NCBI RefSeq assembly: GCF_036231945.1
Contig: NZ_CP109599.1
Coordinates: forward strand, 4,496,501 to 4,560,500
DNA: 64,000 nucleotides
Direction of reading: 5' to 3'
Source: Streptomyces sp. NBC_01429
GTDB taxonomy: Bacteria > Actinomycetota > Actinomycetes > Streptomycetales > Streptomycetaceae
A program made the translations under genes and the position numbers. The notes beneath the pieces were generated by a model, which had not been told where the DNA came from, did not search any database, and saw nothing but the letters and a program-made list of their open reading frames with translations. Positions 1 to 7,119 of this stretch are shown here, one piece after another. Numbering within the stretch: position 1 is the first letter of the stretch; each line of letters starts with the position of its first letter.

Positions 1-723
1 GCGGAGGAGGCGCGCCGGGTCGCTGAGGAGTCGGCGGCCGCCGCCGCTGCCGCCGCGGCGGCAGCGGAGTCCCCGGAGCACCCGGAGCCGCCGGCCCACT
101 CGCCGAACGAGCTGACCGTGCCCACGCCGGTCGTCCGGAAGCGGACGGTCGCTCCCGATGATGTGACGCAGGAGGTTCCGGCGGTACGTCCGGAGAACCT
201 GCGCCCGAAGGCCGAGCCCCGGCCGGGTGCGGGTCCGTCCGATGCCGCCGAGACGGCGGTGTTCCCGCCGGTACGGGACGACAGGCCGCGGGTCGACGAG
301 TCGCGGGACGACAAGCCGCAGGACGGGAAGCCGCGGGACGGGAACCGTTCGGGCGGCCGGGACGCGAAGGGCGCACGGGACGGCCGGGACGCACGGGACG
401 CGCGTGGCTCGCGGGATGCCCGCGCGGCCGACGAGACCGCCGTGCTCCCGCCCGTACGGAACTCCGATCCGGCGGACCGGGTGCCGCGCGGCTTCTTCCG
501 GGACGACGCCCGGCCGGCGCCCGCCGAAGGCGGCAACGAGCGGACCCGGGAGCTGCCGCAGATCGACCCGGAGGCCAGTCCTGGGCGGCAGCCGGAGCGC
601 CCGCGTCGGCGTTCCGACTGGGCGGAGGAGACTCCGCTGGACGATCTCCCGACCCTGGCGGACGAACTGCTCGGCTCGCATGACGAGAACGACGACGAGG
701 GCAAGGGCGGGCGCCGCCGGTAG
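1..723 (+). CDS. tmk: C-terminal tail of a probable thymidylate kinase (partial)
   Basis: The reading frame is open from base 1 to the TAG at 721-723, so only the last 240 residues are in the window. The visible part is a low-complexity, charged tail: an Ala run near residues 11-22, Arg/Asp-rich segments, and a twice-repeated ETAV(F/L)PPVR motif. No kinase motif lies in the window. The call rests on holB following on the same strand, since actinomycetes commonly carry a large Tmk fusion with a disordered tail just before holB. It could be another protein with a disordered end; the body upstream would decide. Confidence 0.6.
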   Translation, partial: AEEARRVAEESAAAAAAAAAAAESPEHPEPPAHSPNELTVPTPVVRKRTVAPDDVTQEVPAVRPENLRPKAEPRPGAGPSDAAETAVFPPVRDDRPRVDESRDDKPQDGKPRDGNRSGGRDAKGARDGRDARDARGSRDARAADETAVLPPVRNSDPADRVPRGFFRDDARPAPAEGGNERTRELPQIDPEASPGRQPERPRRRSDWAEETPLDDLPTLADELLGSHDENDDEGKGGRRR

Positions 724-780
724 CGGCGGTCTGTTCGACCCCACATCTGTGGTCGAACAAGTGTGGCGTGTTGACGCCAG

Positions 781-809
781 TGGGGCCGGGATGTCAGACC
801 CCGGCCCCA
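781..809 (+). terminator. Strong hairpin downstream of the tmk-like gene
   Basis: A 10-bp perfect inverted repeat (left arm 781-790, right arm 800-809, loop 791-799) of G and C begins 58 bases after the stop. A weaker inverted repeat with 8-bp arms (GTTCGACC/GGTCGAAC) lies at 733-758. There is no T-tract, which is usual for high-GC actinomycete terminators. Either hairpin could instead act on holB expression. Confidence 0.5.
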
Positions 810-839
810 CAATGGATTCCGAGCGACGCAAGCTCGGGA

Positions 840-936
840 CGGTACGGCCGGACACGACGCGACGCGGCCGGACGCGACAAGACAGACAAGACGCAACACG
901 ACACGACGCAAACACGACACGACAGGCACGGGGCGG
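840..936 (+). repeat. ACGAC/ACACG-rich simple repeat before holB
   Basis: The holB leader is built of short, imperfect repeats of GACACGAC and GACAAGAC, nearly free of T and ending about 10 bases before the holB ATG. It is visible directly as direct repeats of 8-12 bases. I see no gene in it. An unstructured leader aiding translation is possible but unproven. Confidence 0.5.
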
Positions 937-946
937 GTGACGGCGC

Positions 947-2152
947 ATGACCGTATGGGACGAGCTGGTCGGGCAGGACCGCGTGCACGTCGCGCTCGCC
1001 GCGGCGGCCCGCGACGCCGACGCGCTCGTGACCGCCGACGCCACGGGGACCGCACCGCCCGAGGCGAACAAGATGACGCACGCCTGGCTGTTCACCGGAC
1101 CGCCTGGGTCGGGCCGTTCCACCGCGGCCCGCGCCTTCGCCGCGGCCCTTCAGTGCACCAGCCCGGACCGGGCGCTGGGCGGCGAGCCGGGATGCGGGTT
1201 CTGCGACGGCTGCCACACGAGTCTGATCGGCACGCACGCGGACGTCGAGGTGATCCGCACCGACCTGCTCTCCATCGGGGTCAAGGAGACCCGTGAGCTG
1301 GTCCGCCGCGCTCAGCTCTCCCCGGCCGTCGGCCGCTGGCAGGTCATCGTCCTGGAGGACGCCGACCGCCTCACCGAGGGCGCGGGCAACGTCCTGCTGA
1401 AGGCGGTGGAGGAGCCCGCTCCCCGTACGGTCTGGCTGCTCTGCGCGCCCTCTCTCGAGGACGTCCTGCCCACGATCCGCTCCCGCTGCCGTCACCTCGT
1501 CCTGCGCACCCCGCCCGTCGCGGCCGTCGCCGATGTCCTGATCCGACGCGACGGCATCGAGCCCGCCGCCGCCCAGGCCGCCGCCCAGGCCACCCAGGGG
1601 CACATCGGCCGGGCCCGCCGCCTCGCCACCGACGACCGGGCCAGGGCCCGGCGCGCCACGGTGCTCAAGATGCCGCTGCGCGTGGCCGACATCGGGGGCT
1701 GCCTCAAGGCGGCGCAGGAGCTGATCGACGCGGCCACGGAGGACGCCAAGCAGGTCGCCGAGGACGTCGACGTCAAGGAGACGGAGGACATGAAGGCCGC
1801 TCTCGGAGCCTCGGCGGGCGGCCGGATGCCCCGGGGCACGGCGGGGGTGATGAAGGAGCTGGCCGACCGCCAGAAGCGGCGCTCCACCCGTACGCAGCGC
1901 GACAGCCTCGATCTCGCCCTCACCGACCTGACCGGCTTCTACCGGGATGTGCTCGCCCTCCAGCTCGGCTCCCGGGTAGCGCTCGCCAACGGCGATGTAC
2001 GGGACGCGCTGGAGCGGATCGCCCGCGATTCGACGCCGGAGCGGACGCTGCGCCGGATAGAGGCGATCGGCGCGTGCCGCCAGGCGCTGGACCGCAACGT
2101 GGCGCCGCTGCTGGCGGTGGAGGCGATGGCGGTGTCGCTGAGAGCGGGCTGA
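947..2152 (+). CDS. holB: DNA polymerase III subunit delta-prime
   Basis: 401 residues. This is the clamp-loader subunit that helps load the sliding clamp during replication. The N-terminus carries the AAA+ fold with a P-loop-like GPPGSGRS at residues 51-58; Arg57 replaces the usual Lys, fitting the non-hydrolysing role of delta-prime. A four-Cys zinc module follows (Cys70, 83, 86, 89). The sensor-like segment with IRSRC near residue 180 matches the SRC motif of clamp loaders. The ATG at 947 follows GGGTGA. A C-terminal helical collar domain is expected over the last 150 residues. It sits directly after the tmk-like gene, the standard arrangement. Confidence 0.95.
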   Translation: MTVWDELVGQDRVHVALAAAARDADALVTADATGTAPPEANKMTHAWLFTGPPGSGRSTAARAFAAALQCTSPDRALGGEPGCGFCDGCHTSLIGTHADVEVIRTDLLSIGVKETRELVRRAQLSPAVGRWQVIVLEDADRLTEGAGNVLLKAVEEPAPRTVWLLCAPSLEDVLPTIRSRCRHLVLRTPPVAAVADVLIRRDGIEPAAAQAAAQATQGHIGRARRLATDDRARARRATVLKMPLRVADIGGCLKAAQELIDAATEDAKQVAEDVDVKETEDMKAALGASAGGRMPRGTAGVMKELADRQKRRSTRTQRDSLDLALTDLTGFYRDVLALQLGSRVALANGDVRDALERIARDSTPERTLRRIEAIGACRQALDRNVAPLLAVEAMAVSLRAG

Positions 2153-2268
2153 ACGGGGAGCGGGCTGAACGGTCCGCCGCGCCGTCCGCCGCGCGGTCTG
2201 TGCGGCCGGGACTCACCCGTACGAGCGTGGAGACGCGACGGGCGAGGCCGGGCGGCTAGGCTCCCTGA

Positions 2269-3828
2269 ATGGAATCCAGGCGCCTGTTCCGTATCTCCGC
2301 CGCCGCGTTCGTGGCGGTCGGTCTGCTGGTCACCGGATGCAGCTCCGGCAGCTCGTCCTCCGGTTCGTCGGACGAGGGCGCCGGCTCGGCGACGGGTTCG
2401 GGCTCGGTCTCCGTCGATCAGGCGGCGCTGAAGAAGTTCTACGGTCAGAAGATCAAATGGCGCGCGTGCGGAGTCGCCGGCTTCCAGTGCGCCACGATGA
2501 AGGCGCCGCTGGATTACACGAAGCCGGACGGCAAGCAGATCGACCTGGCCGTGTCCCGCAAGAAGGCCACCGGCCCCGGCAAGCGCCTCGGTTCCCTCCT
2601 CGTCAACCCGGGCGGCCCCGGCGGCTCGGCCATCGGCTACCTCCAGGGGTACGCGGCCATCGGCTACCCGGCGCCGGTCCGCGCCCAGTACGACATGGCG
2701 GCCATCGACCCGCGCGGTGTCGCCCGCAGCGAGCCCATCGAGTGCCTCACCGGCCCGGAGATGGACGCGTACACCCAGGTCGACCAGACGCCCGACGACC
2801 AGGCCGAGATCACGCGGCTGACCGGGGCCTTCAAAAAGTTCGCGGACGGCTGCGAGAAGAAGTCCGGCGCGATCCTGCCGCATGTCTCCACGGTCGAGAC
2901 CGCGCGCGACATGGACATCTTCCGCGCGGTGCTCGGTGACGAGAAGCTGTCGTACGTAGGAGCCTCGTACGGCACCTTCCTCGGCGCGACCTACGCGGAA
3001 CTGTTCCCCGAGCGCACCGGCCGTCTCGTCCTCGACGGCGCGATGGACCCGTCCCTCCCGGCCCGTGAACTCAACCGCGACCAGACCGCCGGCTTCGAGA
3101 CCGCCTTCCAGTCCTTCGCCCAGGACTGCGTCAAGCAGACCGACTGCCCCTTCGACACGAAGTCTCCGGCCGAGGTCGCGACCCGGATGAACGCCTTCTT
3201 CAAGGGCCTGGACACCAAGCCCGTCCCGACCGGAGAGACCCGCGAACTGGGCGAGTCCCTCGCCACGACCGGTGTGATCGCCGCGATGTACGACGAGTCC
3301 GCCTGGCCCCAGCTCCGGGAGGCCGTGGCCGGCGCTATGGACGGCGACGGCGCGGCCCTGCTCGCCCTCGCCGACTCGTACTACGAACGCGACAGCGACG
3401 GCTCGTACCAGAACCTGATGTTCGCCAACTCCGCCGTGAACTGCCTGGACCTCCCGCCCGCCTTCACCGGCCCCGAGGAAGTCACCAAGGCCCTCCCCTC
3501 CTTCGAGAAGGCATCCCCGGTCTTCGGCAAGAACCTCGCCTGGGCCTCCCTGAACTGCGCCTACTGGCCCACCAAGGCCACCGGTTCCCCCCACCGCATC
3601 GAGGCCAAGGGCGCGGCACCGATTGTCGTGGTCGGCACCACCCGCGACCCCGCGACCCCCTACAAGTGGGCCCGGTCCCTGGCCGAACAGCTCTCCTCCG
3701 GCACCCTCCTCACCTACAACGGCGACGGCCACACCGCGTACGGCCGGGGCAGCGACTGCATCGACACCGCGATCAACACCTACCTCCTTGAGGGCACACC
3801 CCCCACCGCCGCCAAGAAATGCTCCTGA
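2269..3828 (+). CDS. Secreted alpha/beta-hydrolase lipoprotein, TAP/Slp type
   Basis: 519 residues. The N-terminus is a lipoprotein signal: basic MESRR, a hydrophobic stretch and lipobox LVTGC with Cys24, followed by a Ser/Gly-rich linker. The alpha/beta-hydrolase fold has an NPGGPGGS oxyanion segment near residue 111 and the nucleophile elbow GASYG with Ser233. The C-terminal TAP-like part holds GTTRDPATPY (Asp) and GDGHTAYG (His). Families with this layout are tripeptidyl aminopeptidases and related esterases of Streptomyces; the substrate is not readable from sequence. It is anchored outside the membrane. It is followed by a tRNA gene rather than an operon partner. Confidence 0.9.
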   Translation: MESRRLFRISAAAFVAVGLLVTGCSSGSSSSGSSDEGAGSATGSGSVSVDQAALKKFYGQKIKWRACGVAGFQCATMKAPLDYTKPDGKQIDLAVSRKKATGPGKRLGSLLVNPGGPGGSAIGYLQGYAAIGYPAPVRAQYDMAAIDPRGVARSEPIECLTGPEMDAYTQVDQTPDDQAEITRLTGAFKKFADGCEKKSGAILPHVSTVETARDMDIFRAVLGDEKLSYVGASYGTFLGATYAELFPERTGRLVLDGAMDPSLPARELNRDQTAGFETAFQSFAQDCVKQTDCPFDTKSPAEVATRMNAFFKGLDTKPVPTGETRELGESLATTGVIAAMYDESAWPQLREAVAGAMDGDGAALLALADSYYERDSDGSYQNLMFANSAVNCLDLPPAFTGPEEVTKALPSFEKASPVFGKNLAWASLNCAYWPTKATGSPHRIEAKGAAPIVVVGTTRDPATPYKWARSLAEQLSSGTLLTYNGDGHTAYGRGSDCIDTAINTYLLEGTPPTAAKKCS

Positions 3829-3926
3829 CCTGCGCAAAGGCCATCCCACCCGGCGTGTACGAAGCACCCTCGGAAACTGTGTAGACTTGGCCGCGCCGCT
3901 GATCGCACCATGGTGCACACGGCAGC

Positions 3927-4000
3927 GCCGCCTTAGCTCAGTTGGCCAGAGCAACGCACTCGTAATGCGTAGGTCTCGGGTTCGAATCCCGAAGGCGGCT
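3927..4000 (+). tRNA. tRNA-Thr (anticodon CGT)
   Basis: Acceptor stem GCCGCCT (3927-3933) pairs with AGGCGGC (3993-3999), with discriminator T4000. The D-arm (TAGCTCAGTTGG), the anticodon stem ACGCA/TGCGT with loop CTCGTAA (anticodon CGT at 3961-3963, reading ACG), and the T-arm GGGTTCGAATCCC are all canonical. CCA is not encoded. TAGACT at about 3882-3887 could be the -10 box of its promoter. The accessory block begins about 150 bases downstream, but no copy of the tRNA 3' end is seen at the far side. Confidence 0.97.
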
Positions 4001-4153
4001 CTGTAGAAGCCTCAGGACTCACTCGCCGTGACCTGGGGCTTTTGCTTTTGTGCCCGTCTCTTTGTTGTGCCTCTCCTGTTCCCGCTGTGACCGAAGCGTT
4101 CCCGCGTCGCCACGGTGCGTCATAGGGTTGTGGGTAGAAGAAGGAGGTCGTAC

Positions 4154-4570
4154 GTGGTGGAGCGGAAGCCCGGCGGGGGATTCGCGTGCGAACTGGTTCT
4201 CAACGGGGATGTACGTGTGGACGCGCCCGCGGCTCTGGGGCGGAGGTTGTTCGAGGACGGGGCCGTGCGGGTGGTGCCGGTTCATGCCTCGCGGCCCGCG
4301 CCCGGGCGGCGGGCGGGGGGTGTGGTGGAGGTGGCCACCCTCGTGGTGACCTCGGCCGGGACGCTCATCGCGGTCATCGACACGATCCGGGGCTGGCTGA
4401 CCGAGGGGCGCAACAGCCCTTCCGGGAGCGGGGCGGGCGGGGCGGACGGGGCCGGTGTCACCTCGATCACCGTGATCATGGGGGACGACCAGGTGGAGAT
4501 CATCCAGCCGTCCACGGCTGCCGAGGAGCGGCTCGTCGAGGCGTTCGTCCGGCGGCACAGCCCGTCATGA
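4154..4570 (+). CDS. EACC1-like effector-associated protein
   Basis: 138 residues from a GTG at 4154, chosen because AAGGAGG (4141-4147) lies six bases upstream; a GTG at 4157 is also possible. After a beta-rich N-terminal third comes a central hydrophobic helix region (VVEVATLVVTSAGTLIAVID) leading into a conserved-looking IRGWLTEGR. The C-terminal strands contain SITVIMGDDQVEI. This order, including the GW-L(R/T) element followed by a beta hairpin, matches my memory of the EACC1 (effector-associated constant component) family, small constant partners of variable effectors in conflict systems. Ten bases separate it from the CHAT gene, so the two form one unit. Family assignment is by eye. 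Confidence 0.65.
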   Translation: MVERKPGGGFACELVLNGDVRVDAPAALGRRLFEDGAVRVVPVHASRPAPGRRAGGVVEVATLVVTSAGTLIAVIDTIRGWLTEGRNSPSGSGAGGADGAGVTSITVIMGDDQVEIIQPSTAAEERLVEAFVRRHSPS

Positions 4571-4580
4571 GCGGGCCCTC

Positions 4581-6716
4581 ATGAGTGAGCCGACCACGCT
4601 GAACGTCCGGGTCACCGCGCAGGGGCTGACCGTTCGTTACGACTACGACCTGCGGGCCGGCGGCACCGGGCCCGACGCTCCCGCCCAGGAGATGGAGTAC
4701 ACGGTCGAGGTCGACCCGGGGCTGGTGAAGGGCTGCCGCACCCGGATCGACGAGGCACTGCGCAGGGCGAGCGACGGCGAGTCCGCGCCGAATTCGGGCC
4801 TGGCCAAGGAGTTGGCCAAATGGGGCAAGCTGCTCTACGAGCATCTGTTCCAGCAGGTGCAGGGCAGTGTGGCCGGGCTGGTGACCCAGTTGCGGGCGTC
4901 GACCGGTCCCGTCCTGGTGCGTACGAACGAGCAGGAGGTTCCCTGGGAACTGCTGCACGACGGTGTGGACTTCCTCGGGCTCAAGCATGATCTCGGACGC
5001 CGGCTGGTGGGCAAGCGGCCGGTCGTCGGCGGGCGCGGCATCAGCCGGGTCGGCCGGGCGCTCATCGTGGGCGACACTCTCGGCGACCTCGCCTCCGCCC
5101 GCGAGGAGGCCGGGAAGGTCGCTCAGTGGCTGGGCGGCCGTGGCATCGAGTGCAAGGTGCTGCTGGGGCAGGACGCCACCCTGCTCGACGTCGTCACGGA
5201 ACTGGCCTCGGAGGAGACGCCGTACGATCTCTTCCACTTCTGCGGTCACGTCGGCACCGGTTCCGGCACGACCGGACTGATGATGCACGACCGTCAACTG
5301 CTCGGCGAGGTGGCCCTACAGACCCTCTCGTCGCGGGGCGCGCCACCGGTGACCTTCATCAACGGCTGCGCCTCCGCCGGTGAGGGCGCGGTGGCCAGCA
5401 TGTGCACGGCCTACATGGTCCTCGGCGCGAAGACCGTCATCGGTACCCGCGCCGATGTGGCGGACGACGGCGCCTGGCAGTTCGCCGCCGAGTTCTACGG
5501 ACGGCTCCTCGCGGGCGAGCCGGCCGGAGCCGCCGTCCGGGCGGCGCGCGTCGCGCTGCGCGAACGGCCGGACGCCGCCTGGGCGTCCTTCATCCTGTAC
5601 GGCGACCCGGCCGCGGGCATCACCAAGGACGCGACGGCGGAGATCCCCGCCCAGCCGGAACCGCCCGACGAGGACCTGACGCTCCCTCTCGCCCCCGACG
5701 CACGGGAGTTGATGCGGCGGGTGCGCGCGTCCGCCGCCGACCGGGCCGGGGTCGCCTCCGTCGATCTGCTGCAAGGGCTGCTCGGCGAGGCCGACATCCG
5801 CCAACGGATCGAGGAGAGCATCGGGGCGGACGCCATGGAAGCCCTCGACCAGGTGATCCACCAGGTCCTCAGCCGGGGCTCCGGCACGGACGGCGATTCC
5901 GGCTCCGGCTCCGGTTCCGATTCCCATTCCGATTCCGGTACGGACGCCGGTGGTTCCGGCTCCGGCTCCGGAACGGTGCGTCTCGGCGTCCTGTCCGACA
6001 CCGTCGAGCGCGTGTTGGCGGACGCCGCCACGCGCGCCGTCGCCGACGGCCGGAGCGCCGTCACCACGGCCGACATCACGGCGGCCTTCGTCGCCGTCGG
6101 CGGCGGTGTCTCCTCCCGGCTGCTGGAGCTGTGCGGGGTTCCGCTCGCCCGGCTGCTGCCGGACAGCGACGACGCCACCACGGAGCATGTCCCTCCGGAG
6201 GACGCGCCGGACCCGGACCCGGGCGCGGCGGCGCGCACCGGTGACGAGCGGTTGCCGATGGACGACCTGAGCCGCAGCGCCGTCGGCGTACTACGGCTCG
6301 CGAATCTGCTGGCCGAATCGCGCGGCCAGGTCATCGGCACGTACACGCTCCTGCTCGCCTTCGGCGCGATGGGCAGCGAGGTGCTGCGGCGCGGCATGTA
6401 CGAGCAGGGGCCCGCCGGTGAGCGGGCCTTCCGGCGGCTCTCCGGGATGCTCACCCCCCGGGGCCGCGACCTGTCCCCCCGCGTTCACGACGTACTGGAC
6501 CGGGCGAGGCTGCGTACCGCCGCCGAGTCCATTTCGTCCGGCCTCAGTTCGTCCGGCCCCGCCTCGTCCGGGCGCGTCGGTGAGGCCGCGCTCCTCCTCG
6601 CCCTCCTTGAGGACGAGGAGTCGTCGGGGCGCGAGCTGATGCGCAAGCTCGGGGTCGATCCCGAGCTGCTCATCCGGTCGATGGACCGGGCCCGCCCGCC
6701 GTCTCGGCCCCACTGA
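4581..6716 (+). CDS. CHAT-domain caspase-like protease with C-terminal Clp-N-like repeats
   Basis: 711 residues. The N-terminal 350 residues form a CHAT (caspase HetF-associated with TPRs) domain: an EVPWELLHDG strand-helix, then catalytic His223 in FHFCGHV and Cys263 in FINGCAS, 40 residues apart as expected. An ADVADDGAW segment and a FILYGDP end motif complete it. From about residue 370 come four-helix units resembling Clp N-terminal repeats (SVDLLQGLLGE; TVERVLADAATRAVADGR; LSRSAVGVLRLANLLAESRG; GEAALLLALLEDEESSG), broken by a Ser/Gly/Asp linker at about 432-465. No membrane segment. It is likely a regulated protease or death effector. Its 3' end overlaps the convergent gene by 47 bp. Confidence 0.88.
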   Translation: MSEPTTLNVRVTAQGLTVRYDYDLRAGGTGPDAPAQEMEYTVEVDPGLVKGCRTRIDEALRRASDGESAPNSGLAKELAKWGKLLYEHLFQQVQGSVAGLVTQLRASTGPVLVRTNEQEVPWELLHDGVDFLGLKHDLGRRLVGKRPVVGGRGISRVGRALIVGDTLGDLASAREEAGKVAQWLGGRGIECKVLLGQDATLLDVVTELASEETPYDLFHFCGHVGTGSGTTGLMMHDRQLLGEVALQTLSSRGAPPVTFINGCASAGEGAVASMCTAYMVLGAKTVIGTRADVADDGAWQFAAEFYGRLLAGEPAGAAVRAARVALRERPDAAWASFILYGDPAAGITKDATAEIPAQPEPPDEDLTLPLAPDARELMRRVRASAADRAGVASVDLLQGLLGEADIRQRIEESIGADAMEALDQVIHQVLSRGSGTDGDSGSGSGSDSHSDSGTDAGGSGSGSGTVRLGVLSDTVERVLADAATRAVADGRSAVTTADITAAFVAVGGGVSSRLLELCGVPLARLLPDSDDATTEHVPPEDAPDPDPGAAARTGDERLPMDDLSRSAVGVLRLANLLAESRGQVIGTYTLLLAFGAMGSEVLRRGMYEQGPAGERAFRRLSGMLTPRGRDLSPRVHDVLDRARLRTAAESISSGLSSSGPASSGRVGEAALLLALLEDEESSGRELMRKLGVDPELLIRSMDRARPPSRPH

Positions 6717-7119
6717 CCCCGTCGGACCCACCGGCCCCGTCGGACCCACCGGATGGGGCGAGTTCCGTCAGCCCCCGGGTCGCCTTCGGGTCGTCCGGCC
6801 TGCGCTCCAGCACCTCCGTCCACTGCCGGCGCGCCTCGTCGCTGTCCCCGAGCCGCAGACCGGCCAGGGCCAGCGCGTTGCGCGCCTCGGTGTCGCCGGG
6901 GCACCAGTGCACCACCGCGGCGAAGCAGTCGCGCGCGGCGGCGATGCGCCCCTCGCGCGCCGCGGCGAGCCCCCGGTTGAACAGGTACGCAGGGTGGGCG
7001 TGCAGCCGCGCGTAGCCGGACAGGGGCGTGCGGCAGCCCGCGCAGACCTCCGCCCCGTACACGTTCTCCCTGCGGCACAGGGCCACCGGGCAGCGGACGC
7101 CCGTCGTCGCGGCCGTCAT
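6670..7119 (-). CDS. Zinc-ribbon plus TPR small protein, last gene of the chaperone operon
   Basis: 149 residues. Four cysteines in CPVALC and CAGC (residues 10, 15, 25 and 28 by eye) form a zinc-ribbon-like knuckle. They are followed by two TPR-like helix pairs (RGLAAAREGRIAAARDCFAAV and ALAGLRLGDSDEARRQWTEVL). The tail is Gly/Ser-rich. Its ATG overlaps the Hsp70 stop as ATGA, so it is translationally coupled. Its 3' end runs 47 bp into the end of the CHAT gene on the other strand. A role as adaptor or client sensor for the Hsp70 is inferred from position only. Confidence 0.75.
   Translation of the reverse strand: MTAATTGVRCPVALCRRENVYGAEVCAGCRTPLSGYARLHAHPAYLFNRGLAAAREGRIAAARDCFAAVVHWCPGDTEARNALALAGLRLGDSDEARRQWTEVLERRPDDPKATRGLTELAPSGGSDGAGGSDGVSGAETAGGPGPSTG

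Noticed and set aside
840..936. CRISPR-like array before holB
   Set aside because: Units are short, irregular and simple-sequence, with no spacers and no cas genes.
3927..4000. tRNA-Thr as integration site of a 4.1-19.8 kb island
   Set aside because: No copy of the tRNA 3' end was found near 19.8-20.1 kb, and no integrase, excisionase or transposase gene is present. The block is still likely accessory by gene content.
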